A stretch of 64,000 bases of DNA from Trochalopteron elliotii. Its lineage: Eukaryota; Chordata; Aves; Passeriformes; Leiothrichidae. The notes beneath the pieces are model-generated. The model had not been told where the DNA came from, did no database searches, and saw only the letters and a list, made by a program, of their open reading frames with translations. The translations under genes and the position numbers were made by a program. Within the stretch, counting starts at the first letter, position 1. Each line of letters opens with the position of its first letter. Location: NCBI GenBank assembly GCA_024734555.1, contig JANPWX010000038.1, forward strand, positions 1,764,450-1,828,449, written 5' to 3'. This document shows, piece after piece, positions 37,726 through 48,090 of the stretch.

Positions 37726-38622
37726 CTTTACTCCAAAAATACCTCTTCACCAGCCTCAGATACATGGTTAGTGCAAGATCAGGTAGTCCTGCATCTTTCT
37801 TTCTTTCCCTTCATGAAGTTTATGCTTCTTTACTGGCCATTTTGATTACTGTTGAATTTATTATTTTCAAGTGCAAAAGAAGGATGTGAATGACTTGCTA
37901 TGGCTTCTAACTTTCCTGTTTGTGGAATTAGTGTGCTAGCCCTCAAGCTATATGACCTTCATATTTTGTCTGGAAGAAAAATTCTGGGGATTGGATACGG
38001 GATATACATACAGACCAGGCCTTGTCTACCCTTCCTATTGATAGTTCTGAGTCCTTTAATTTTATATTAAAGACAATTTTTCTGTGTAATAATGCATATA
38101 TTCTTAGTGAATTGATTCAGTCCCATCATATAATGCTGGGGTCATTGACATCTGGGAATTTATGACAGTGGAAAATTTTGTTGACTAATAACCTCCAACT
38201 AGGAAATAACTTAGCTTAAAACCTGTGTCTTGTTAACCATTTGTGTCAATGCCTAGCTCTTCAGTGAGGAAGATATAGAAGCAAATCCATTTACTTAACC
38301 ATTTTACAATCTGATTTTCTCAGAGATATTTTTTTTACCTCTGTATAGCACCAAGATCCTCTTTTTCCTCAAACAATGAGCTTTTTAAACAGTAGTTAAA
38401 AAGGTATTTTGGAAAGTTGGGCTTTTGAAAGGCAAGACATTTCAGTGAAATATGCCAATTTAATGAAGACTCCAACAGACCCATGACACACATCTGTGTG
38501 TCTACTTTTGCAAACAGACAGCTCAACCATGGTACTACTAATATAGCCAATGGAGGTTGTCCTTAACTGTACCCTCTGTTTGAATCCACAACATTTAAAA
38601 TTTTTGGAGACAACTTCTGTAA
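37726..38622. other. Unique sequence, no gene seen
   Basis: I recognise nothing here beyond chance-length frames. Confidence 0.5.
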
Positions 38623-38967
38623 TTGGTTTGGGAGATGTCCAGATCAGGGACTAGTACAACAGGTGGTATGGGCCAAGTTTTAACATTTATATTGTTCTCC
38701 AATTTGTGTGGCACTCCATCACTATTCCAGAATATATTTTTGAGATTCAAGCATACTTTTTTGAATGCCCCAAGGCATGTAATGTGGATTAATGCTGTAG
38801 AACCCCAGACCTACTCCACTGCAGGGGTAGCAGTGCTGTTAGCATTATTTAATACAGTAACAAATTTAAAAATTACCCCCCCTGCCCCGTTACCTTGGGT
38901 TACTACTTGTGCTCTAGTGGTAATCCAGCAGCAAGAGTTAGGTAGTCTGAATGCAGTCAGCATGTGA
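38623..38967 (+). pseudogene. Possible remnant of a parvovirus-like capsid (VP) gene
   Basis: A 114-codon open frame whose composition is less AT-driven than its neighbours. What is seen: a W-H pair with a following I-P in another frame at 38709-38729; then, in the main frame, L-R-F-K-H at 38740-38754, P-R-H at 38770-38778, I-N-A-V at 38788-38799 and, after a glycine at 38824-38826, A-L-F-N at 38842-38853. What is recalled: chaphamaparvovirus-type capsids have a W-H..I-P..W-K-H..P-K block followed by a F-N..V..T..G..A.F-N block. The order matches, but the spacing between P-R-H and I-N-A-V is too short, so a deletion would be needed, plus a frameshift between 38729 and 38740. No replication-protein fragment was seen nearby. 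It may instead be a chance ORF or another element. Not functional in any case. Confidence 0.3.
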
Positions 38968-39365
38968 CCCTGTGGACTCAATGTTAGGAAACATTTCCTG
39001 ACTCTTTATGTTTAAAGGTGCTTATATGCATGTAATTAGGGTCAGAATTTAGGTTCTCGGATCAGAGCTCTGAGGAAGAACATGGCAGCTTTCAGGCTTT
39101 TCAACCTATCCATTAAAGATTTGGAAAACATTAAAGGCTTCCTGGTCTTCTGATCTCCATGTCACAAAGGAAATACAGACAATTTGAAACTTTTATTTTA
39201 CTGAAATATCTTCTAAAATAGAATATTCTATTATTTCCTCTATTCAGGAGCTTCTCAAATTTTGCATTACATTCCAAAATGGGTAATTTTTTGCCCCCAA
39301 AATTCCTTAGTTCTAATGAGTCTGTATAGCTTATTACACAAGTAAATGTACTAGGACTGGGCATT

Positions 39366-39948
39366 TTGTCTTTGCATTTTTATTCCTTTATCACTCTTTG
39401 TCTTTCGTTTTATGTTCCAACAGATTATGTATTTATGTCTATGGAACCTGAAGTCAGCTTTAAATGGGTAACAACACGGCATATTTCACTGTGTACTTAT
39501 AATGCTATTCATTATTCTTCACTGATCACATTTATATTTCTATTTGGTATGGGTTATCAATATACTCCAAAGTGGTGCCGCCCACAATACTTACAATACA
39601 AGCATGTGCCATAGCATCATCTCCATTACACTGCTCCCCCCTTTTTTCCATTATCTAAAAATGCAAACATTTCCCAATATTTCTTTGAGTCAAAAAGATT
39701 TATACAAGACTTCAGCCCTGGTGGCTAGACAAAGTAGTGCAGCTGTTCAAACTTACACTGTAAATTTTTCAGCTCAAGGAGATAAACATAGGCTCTATCA
39801 TTTTGCTTGCACATTAAGCTGTTGCACTTCTAACAGTATTCATCGTGCAACCCTTTTTAGCAATTTGTCAGCACAGGCCACTGTGGAGACTGTAAGCAAA
39901 TGCTCTTTTGCTGAACAGTGTAGCCCATCTGCAAGGTTTAAATCATAA
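39366..39948 (+). other. Two overlapping unexplained ORFs, possible decayed coding sequence
   Basis: Frames of 82 codons (39366-39614) and 134 codons (39544-39948) overlap on the plus strand. Their residues include W, C, H, Q and T at levels less typical of random AT-rich translation, for example TPKWCRPQYLQYKHVP near 39566 and VNFSAQGDKHRLYHFACT near 39760. I do not recognise a family. They lie about 400 bp downstream of the possible capsid remnant on the same strand, so they could be further parts of the same decayed insertion. That is conjecture. Confidence 0.25.
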
Positions 39949-42649
39949 CACATCAGGGATTAGAAACACACAACACAAGAGGATAACAAACAATCAAGCA
40001 AAAACATCAACTATTGTTCCTGAGCAGTTATTCCTAACCAGGTGTTGATAGTAAGTACCGAGCCACACGAGATGCAGTGATGGGACTTGGTATCTTTGAA
40101 GCATGTGATTTTTCATTTATTCTGGATTCTTTTATATCTGCATTCTGATGAGGTTATGACTTTGTATGTCTGTTGAACAGGGATAGATGCACCAGTCACT
40201 CCAGTAAGTACCTATACAACAAAGGATAATGCAATATGGCACAGGACAGGCTGCAGTACCAAAACTCTAGTCAGAGTCACTCAGAAACCCTAATGTGTGC
40301 ATAACCTTGCATGCCTTTTAGTAATTTTCAGAGATATCCTTTTCATTGGTACATGGCAATTATTCAGGTTAAGCACACTTTCTGTAATATTTCTTTTTAA
40401 TTTATGAAGAAAATCTGCAGAAATATTGTTTAAGACATTACAGAAAACATGAATTTCTCCCAAAAATAATCTGAGGAAATAGTTCCGTATGGTCAATTGA
40501 TTTGAGCATAACATTGACTGGAAAAAAAGATACTCTTATCTGCAGGATTTAAAATATACCTTGATGACCTGACTTTTCTCACACTTGAATAACCTTTTTG
40601 TTTTTCCTCTTTATTTCTCTCCTATCACCCACCATTTGAAGTATAATCTTTATTGGTGAACTGGTATTTAGAATGCATCACCGGCATCAGCAAAATCTGA
40701 AATTTCCTCATCTTCATCTGTAGAGCTTTAGCCAGTTTGTTTGCCCAAATGCCGCATAGCAGAATTATGCATCAGTAACAAATGATCTCTACACAGGAAT
40801 CCAGTAGGGTTCTATGGGAGACACTAGTTCTCTCTATTTCAAAAGCATTTCCGACTAGAACTGATTAATTTTTTTCCAACACATTTATTACTCAGCATCT
40901 GTATCATTCTAGTTTTCATATCAGTGTGCATGCTTCCAAAATTTTCATCACTCTTTAGTCAACTCATTTATAGAAGAATAGTCAATCAATAACTCTTCCA
41001 GTGATTGATGGTTAAAATTATCTGTGAGTTACTTTTAAAAGTAAGATACCTGCATGTTCAGTGACTGTTAGAGTGTCCTGTTAGACTGTTTATAACAACT
41101 TCCTGTCTTGGATTACTACATTTGAAAGTCCTAAAATGTCAAGAATAGGTGTTTAGCAGACCTTCCAGAAGTCTCTAATAATATAGATGTAATGCTTATA
41201 GTTAGCTTCTAAACCAGAACCAGGGAGATTAGTATAAAAATAGAAGTCCTAGCTGCTGAGAGCCCAAAAACACAGCTTGTGTGAATCACTGCAGCAGAAT
41301 GGAGATTGAGTTGTGACTGGTGGATTCACTGTACCTACAGTTTGCTGCACTAAGTTCCAGGGAGGAAGAACCATGTCAATATCTGGTAAAATTTACTTCT
41401 AAGTACACAGTGACCTAGACATAGCTCTAAATTGCTTAGAGAAAACGCACATGCACACATGGACACTCCTCTAGACTTGGCATTTTTAAGACTGCAGAGA
41501 AAAAGAGAATTTGTTTAGTCTTACAGACCTAGCTTTGTGTTTCCCTTGCACATCTGACAACAAAAATTTGAAAGTCAGATGAAACATGAAAGAAGGAAAC
41601 AATTTTGGGAGGCTGATCCCTTTCATCATGAAAAAAAAAGGGACAAGAGCACATTCAACTGCTCTCACTGACAAGAGGATTAAATACCTAGCCAGAACAA
41701 GCAAGGGCAAAAACTGCTGCTGGACCTAAGGAATCATCTGCTAATATGTTGATTCCTGAGGGTACCTAATACATTGATTCCTGAGGGCACTGCAGAGGAG
41801 GAGGGAGAAAGCAAGTTTCTAACTGTGACCAGACCTATCACCTTGCATTTCTAGATTTACACCTGGGAAAGGATTTGGAAGCAATTCACTTGGTGTGTAC
41901 AGATAAGTAGTTTGTCCTTAGAAGAAAACAAAATGCAATTATGTCTAGAGTAAGGTACAAAACTAAGTCTGCTGGGTTTTTTTCCTGCTGAAGATAGCAA
42001 TCTGAGACTTCATTTTAATTCATTAAAATAGTACAGTAAAATTGCTACTACCACTTACTGGATTAAAAGAATTTTAAAGATATACCATTTTCAAGGATGT
42101 TTAGTTGAGTGTTTTATACACTCAAATGGGAAAATACAGCCATGCAGCTCCTTTGCCCTTGCAACCAGATGCACAGATCACCTCTCTAAAAAAATTAACT
42201 GTATTGATGTTTGTGCTCAACCATCTCCATATCTTGGTCCAAATGCTTTGATACTTAAAACAGAGTAAATTCCTCTGACATTATCAAAAGCAACTTATCA
42301 GTTGAAATTACAAAGGTAATTTCAGACAGCAAAAAAATTTGGAGAGTGGTGGATATATTCAGTCCTGGAGTTGGACAAACCTGGTTTAATGGGTAATCAT
42401 CTAAATGACCAAAGATACTGATAATTTATTGCAACACTCTTCTTCCCCTTCTCCCACAAACACACCTTCTTCTTCAATCAGATGAAACCATTGGCCTCAG
42501 GAACCAAAACAGGGGAAGTGAGAACACCATCCCAGAAAAGAGACAGAAACCAAAAAATAAGTATGTAAGAAGCGTAACCATATTATTCTTACTGAGACTT
42601 TTCCTGTATGAAAGCATTCTAACTGTAGAATGCCTTCTTTTACAACTGA
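39949..42649. other. Unique sequence, no gene seen
   Basis: No gene or transposon was recognised. It includes a 25-bp tandem duplication at 41741-41790. Confidence 0.5.
41741..41790. repeat. 25-bp tandem duplication
   Basis: Two adjacent 25-bp copies at 41741-41765 and 41766-41790 share CTAATA..TTGATTCCTGAGGG.AC and differ at three positions. The differences show that the duplication is not brand new. Confidence 0.92.
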
Positions 42650-43019
42650 TGCCTTGGAATGGCTGACCTGAAAGAGAGACTGGACAGAGCTAGTGAATAA
42701 AAGAAAATAAAGGTATTTACTGAAAGGCCTCCAGGATACACCTTGGGCAGGACAGGGCCTGACCGTGGCTACACCCAGCGTGGGCCAAGAATGGTCACAA
42801 AATGGCTGACAGCCACAAGGTCTTCCATTTTTATAGGTTTTGGTCCATTTGCATACTGGGGTTTAGTTGTCCAATTACAGCTTCAGATTCTGAGGTCTCA
42901 TCCTTCTTGTTTCCTCTCTTCAGTCCACCATTGTTTATGCTGTTGGGCTGAAAGGTGTCCTTGGTCTCCAGCAGAAAAAGGATTTGTTTTGTCTGCTCTG
43001 TGAAGAGAGCTTACTGGCA
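42650..43019 (-). mobile_element. Endogenous-retrovirus LTR, minus strand
   Basis: Read on the minus strand, the element starts with TGCCAGTAAGC near 43019. It has an octamer ATGCAAAT (42847-42854), a TATA-like TATAAAA (42829-42835) and then a G/C-richer leader. A U5-like segment follows (AAATACCTTTATTTTC, then CTCTGTCCAGTCTCTCTTTC), and it ends near 42650 with CCAAGGCA. This promoter-then-U5 order and the TG...CA ends are those of a retroviral LTR similar to those I know from bird genomes. No clear target duplication was found, so the ends are approximate. The plus-strand ORF at 42743-43003 is antisense to it. No gag, pol or env sequence is adjacent, so it is a solo LTR or isolated fragment. 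Confidence 0.65.
42829..42835 (-). promoter_or_regulatory. TATA-like box of the minus-strand LTR
   Basis: The plus strand reads TTTTATA (TATAAAA on the minus strand), 11 bp downstream of an ATGCAAAT octamer at 42847-42854. The pair is a plausible retroviral core promoter. Activity is not shown. Confidence 0.45.
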
Positions 43020-43186
43020 CTTAATATGGGGATCAGTAGTACATCCCTAGGCAGCACAGAATCTGAAAATATGAAAGCTAAAGCTTAAGGCATCATAACT
43101 AATAGACAAATCAATCTAGACCAAGAATGATTAGAATTTGATTAGAATTTTAAGACTTCAATTACAGTGACATTACATTCTTTATT

Positions 43187-43249
43187 TGTGTGTGTATATA
43201 TTTATACCATAAATACATATATATATATATATACACACATGTATATATA
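43187..43249. repeat. (TG)n/(TA)n compound microsatellite
   Basis: A TGTGTGTG run followed by TATATA, a short break, eight or so TA units, ACACACATG and TATATATA. It is a typical compound dinucleotide repeat. Confidence 0.93.
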
Positions 43250-46200
43250 AGATGCGCTTCCTCTTTGCTCATCATCTTTACATTGCCTGCAACACCGTAA
43301 GATAAGGGCTGAATTTGGAGGGTTTTATGGGAACATAAACTCTTAGACTATAAAGAGTTTTTTTCTAAGGAAAGTAGGTTATTTAAGGAAAACAGCATAT
43401 TTAAGGAAACCATACAAGTGTTTTCCTGTAAACATGAAATGTGGACACCCTACTAAAGCTAGTCATTTCTAACCCTCTGGGTGGTGACTCTATGACTCAG
43501 ATCTTTTATTTTAAGCACTCTTCAGGAGTGTCCACAAATATGGTCTCCAGCTGTTACAAGGTATTATAAAATACGCAAATGTTAATGGTGCCATATCATT
43601 TCATCACCTATATACTAACAAAAGGACTTCTCAAACTCTTGTTTTGACAAATATTACAGAAGATCATTTATTCTTATCACACAAAGAAGCAACATCAGTA
43701 GCTTGAGGATGGTGGTTTGATCAGATTGACATTAAACACAGGAGGCCAAAACCACTTTGTTTTTCAGGCTGAGGGAGAACATCTTCAACTAGTGATAAGG
43801 AACTAGATGACATGAAGGCTTTTATTACTGTGGTTGTGCTTTGCTTAGTAACTTCAAGCGGATAATTTCACCCCCTTAATACTCTGTTCCTCTCCTGCTT
43901 GTTTAAATATTCTGTTCACTACAACTGTAGATTTTTAAGGCCATAACTCTCTCTCATTCTTTGCATTTGATGCTAATAAAGTATAAAATTAATAGGTTCC
44001 TAATCTGGATCGAGGTATCTTGCTGTGGCCATGGTACACAATGGCAACAAAGTCTCTGCGAGGAGGCAAGAAGATTTTCAGTGAGTAAGAGAAAGATGCT
44101 TTTCTTTTTTTGCTAAGGAAGAATAAACTAAGTATCAGAAACATATAGGCAGCTTTATTTAATTTTTAATATCTCTGCAGGCTAAAGTACCAGCTCAAAC
44201 ACATATAATGCATTTAAGTTGCTGCTCTGGAGTGATGCTGGTAGTTTGTAACTATTATATCTTCAGATAGAGAAGAGCAGTTGCAGATCAAGTTTAACGC
44301 AGCTTTACCTAGTGACACTGAGCAAGTGCTGGATTGCTTGCTCTGCTGTGTCACTTGTAATGAGTGACTTTAATATCTATGCTAATAAAGCTTGCTGCAT
44401 CTCCTGTATAAGCTTGACACAGGCCCCAGTGGCAAAGAAGGAACAGGTATCTCTAAATTAAACTGAATATGTCTTGATTGAAAATGAAGGAAATTATATT
44501 AACCAGTCACCTGTGGGTACGTTATACGCTACCCTGTGCTGAGTTTCCTGGTATGAGTGTCTGGCATACTAATGCATGTCAAGCTTTGACAAAGCAGATA
44601 AGAAGCATCTCCATCATTGAGAGGAGACAGACTGGCACTCCATCTTAGCAGTTCACCAAAATCTTTCTTTGCTACGAGCAATTTGCTTTGCTGCAGACCT
44701 TTTGTCTGACATGGGACGGGGCTTGTCCTATCATTTTCTACAAGCTGCACCAAAGTTCATGACAGATATAATCCTCACATACCATATGAAATTTGTTCCA
44801 ACCAGAGGCAGAGTGAAGTGGCTTAGAGGTGGTTTGAGTTGGGCAAATGCAGGTTTTACTAAATCAGAAGGCTTTATTTACATGTAGAGAAGTAATTGGG
44901 TTATAATTCTGTAAGAATTATATACCAGTGTTTTATATCTTCATAGTGCCATAATTGGGTTTTTTGAGAGTGCCTAGAAGCCCTCATTACTCATTCAGAG
45001 TAGGATAAAAGCGTTGTTCTAGTTGTAAAATACAGCATAATAAGGTCAACATATCCAGGTGGCCCAGGAGACAAGACACACAAAAGGATGAATACTCTAA
45101 TTCTCTTTTCCAGCCACAGAATTCATCCTCTGCCTGATATTTTTCCTGCGATAATTTCTATATTTGCAGACAAGAACTGAATTTATTTTCCCAATACAAT
45201 GTTGCAAAACCATAAGATAAAGTAATGATGGAATGGATTCGGCCACATACTATATCCCAGAACCTTTTCACAAGTATGTAGCTACATTTTGTGCTGAGCA
45301 GCTACATTTTGTGCTGAGCAGAGCTGCTCCTGGAATAGATGTCACAACAGAGTGAAGTGGTTCAAACAGAAGTATCAGGCTGTGTAAACCTATTTTTTAC
45401 TCTGTCTTCTTCAGGTTGTCTTCACTTAAGTGGAATTAGTTGGGCTTTGAGTACGGGAATTACATGCAAGAAGGTCAATGATTTGGAATGCTGCTGCATT
45501 GTAGGGCGCACCACTGCCAAGACGGATAAGAGGAGTAGAAAAGACAGATATTAGAATCTACTTCAAACAGGCATAGAAAAAGGTTCTCAGGCAAAGCAAA
45601 TCTAGTACAAGTTCAAGCTCTTATCAGTAGTTTGAAGAAAATTAGTCTCTTCACTATGGCATAGAGGAAATATTAATTTCTAGCTTATTCTAGAAATCTT
45701 GCTCAATTATATAGAAAAAGTGGTGATGCATTCTTGCATCTTGCATTCTTTTGGAACTTCTTTAGTCCTGTTGCTACCTTTACCATATCTCTTGTAGTAT
45801 AACTTCCACATCCCAGAGCATATTCATTTTCTTTAGAGATATTGCTGCATTTCAAAAAACTAATAGAAAAAAGTAAGGGAAGATTTATTTTTATTAGTTA
45901 CCCAGGGATTGTTCTTGAAACATTCTGATCCTTCAAAGCAGGATATTTTAGTTTTTATTATAATATAGTACACAGTTCAATTTTTCTAAATTGTAATCTA
46001 TAAACAATTATAACTGGCAAAAACAATTAATCATGGAATTATTCCAAAAAACTTGGCTAGATTTGAATTCAGATGCTAATTTTTCTAAAACCTCATAGAA
46101 AATCTTACCAGGAAGGACAAAGTCATAGAAAATGAACTAAGTTGATAGCATAGAATAAAAAGAATGTAATGATTTCTGGAATGATCAGGGCAATGCAATG

Positions 46201-46630
46201 TGTCCTCATGAGGAAACCAACATCCAGTGCAAATTCTAAATATACACTTAATAGAAGACTGATCACAGGAACATTCTTAATTAAGCCTCCAACTTATGAC
46301 TTTGGTTATTTCTTTCAAATTAATGTTGAGACTTACTTCTGAACAGGTGAAAGTCATCTTTTAAATGCTTTCTAAGTTGACATAAGTCATTTGCAGTGTA
46401 AAATGATAAAGATATCTTGATGCTTCATCATCAAAAGAGATTTTAAATGAGAACCAAATTTGAAAATTTTTGTCTTGTGTTTATATCTGTCTATTTTTGT
46501 CAGAACAAGAACTTTCAACTTTTTCCTCTGTGTTACAAAAAGTGACTGCAATTCTTTAAAAACAGTTTTCATATTTTTCAATTTCCTTATTTTCTAGGCT
46601 TTCTGAACTTTGTATTGCCCTGCTCATTGA
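43250..46630. other. Unique sequence, no gene seen
   Basis: ORFs are at most about 74 codons with no recognisable domain. It includes a perfect 20-bp tandem duplication at 45281-45320. Confidence 0.5.
45281..45320. repeat. Perfect 20-bp tandem duplication
   Basis: GCTACATTTTGTGCTGAGCA is repeated exactly at 45281-45300 and 45301-45320, and a partial GAGC..GCT follows. The lack of any mismatch suggests a recent event, or copy-number variation. Confidence 0.97.
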
Positions 46631-46845
46631 CACAGAATCACTGAGGTTGAAAAAGACCTCCAAGGTATCAAGTCCAACCTGTGACAGATTCCCACATTAT
46701 AAACAAGACCAGAGCACTGAGTGCCATGTCCAATCCTTCCTTGGACACCTGTGGGGTGGGGACTCCACTACCTTCCTGTGCAGCCCTTTCCAGTTCCTGA
46801 CCAACCTTTCCATGAAGAAATTCCTCCTGATGTCCAACTTAACAC
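46631..46845 (-). mobile_element. CR1 LINE 3' fragment, minus strand
   Basis: On the plus strand it opens with CACAGAATCACTGAGGTTG, AAAAAGACCTCCAAGG and AAGTCCAACCTG, the reverse complement of a CR1 3' end. It continues through GGGGACTCCACTACC and CATGAAGAAATTCCTCCTGA to TGTCCAACTTAAC. Only about 215 bp remain and it is quite diverged. The plus-strand frame 46647-46904 is antisense to it. Confidence 0.88.
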
Positions 46846-48090
46846 AAAGCAGACAGACACTCCCAGTCAGCTTTCAATACAATTTTTCTGAAGAAGCCTT
46901 CTAAAAAGTTTGCTTTTCCGTAGATACTAGTTCTGCAATCAAATCCAGGCCCATGCATTTTTTGTTAGGCAAAGTGCTAATTGAAATTAGGATGTCTGCC
47001 AGGATATTGCAGTGTTAAACTGGAAACTAATGCAAGGCAAGTTCGGGTAGAGATTTAAAGAGTCTGAGCTCTGGCAATAGTCTGTGTCTTCTTGCTGAGT
47101 TTATTCATTTCTCACTGACTGAAATTCCTCATTATTCCACTTAGAATAAAGCTGCAACCATGGTTTATCATACCCCATGAAAATTTAGTCCACATGGTTC
47201 TCAGTCAGTCTTATCCAACATATATAAACAAGATATACATATACATAAATGAGAATCTTCAGACACAGCCCACAAAATACGTGATATTGAAGCCACATTA
47301 ATGATTTAAATAAAAACTTGATATTCTTCATCATTATCTGATTAATTTTTATTCGTATTTTTCCTAACATTAGGAACAAAACACCTCTCCAAAGTAGTCT
47401 GAACTTATCTGCATATGTTGTTACAGCCAGAACACACTAACTTGTAAACAGATTTATAAACACTTTCTGTAATTCGCTATATTACATTAGGCTAGAAATC
47501 CCTGGGGTCAGAATAAGGAAACTGAGTAGAGAGGACTGCCTAGCTGAAAAGCAGTGAAAGCAGGCACACTTGTATAATGCCTGTTTCTGTAATAAAATTT
47601 TCTTCTAAACTCCATTGTTTATGAGGTGAAAGTCTTGGTGTAGGGCTTGGGGGGAAATGAATAGAGCTCGTACAAACTCAGGGGGGAAATTCTCTTTAAT
47701 AAAGCACATAGTAGAACATCAGTATTTCTTGTACCTTGTCTCTCTTCCTTTGAGTTCTTACAGGTATTAACAACCATCCAGCCCAACATATTTACAACAG
47801 TACTCTTTGCTGCAGTGATTGAATTTTTTCAATTTTCCTGCCTTTGCAATCTATTTTAGGATGCATTTGTGTCTGTTTCACACTGCAAATATCACATTTA
47901 TCACATTTAGCATCACAATGGAAAACAAGGGTACAGATTAAATTCTGGGAAGACACCAAACACAGGTCAAGAGTACTGATAAAATAGGAAAGCCAGATTT
48001 AATATTCTCTAGTGATTTACAAGTGTTTACAGAACCTACCCAGTTTCCTGGCCCCATGTAGTCAGCTGTTCTCATGATCAGAAGGGCTTA
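46846..48090. other. Unique sequence, no gene seen
   Basis: No recognisable feature. Confidence 0.55.

Noticed and set aside
38985..39010. GTTAGGAAACATTTCCTGAC resembling a CR1 3' block
   Set aside because: The match is about 20 bp with no neighbouring CR1 blocks or octamer tail.
42743..43003. 86-codon plus-strand ORF
   Set aside because: It lies antisense to the LTR at 42650-43019.
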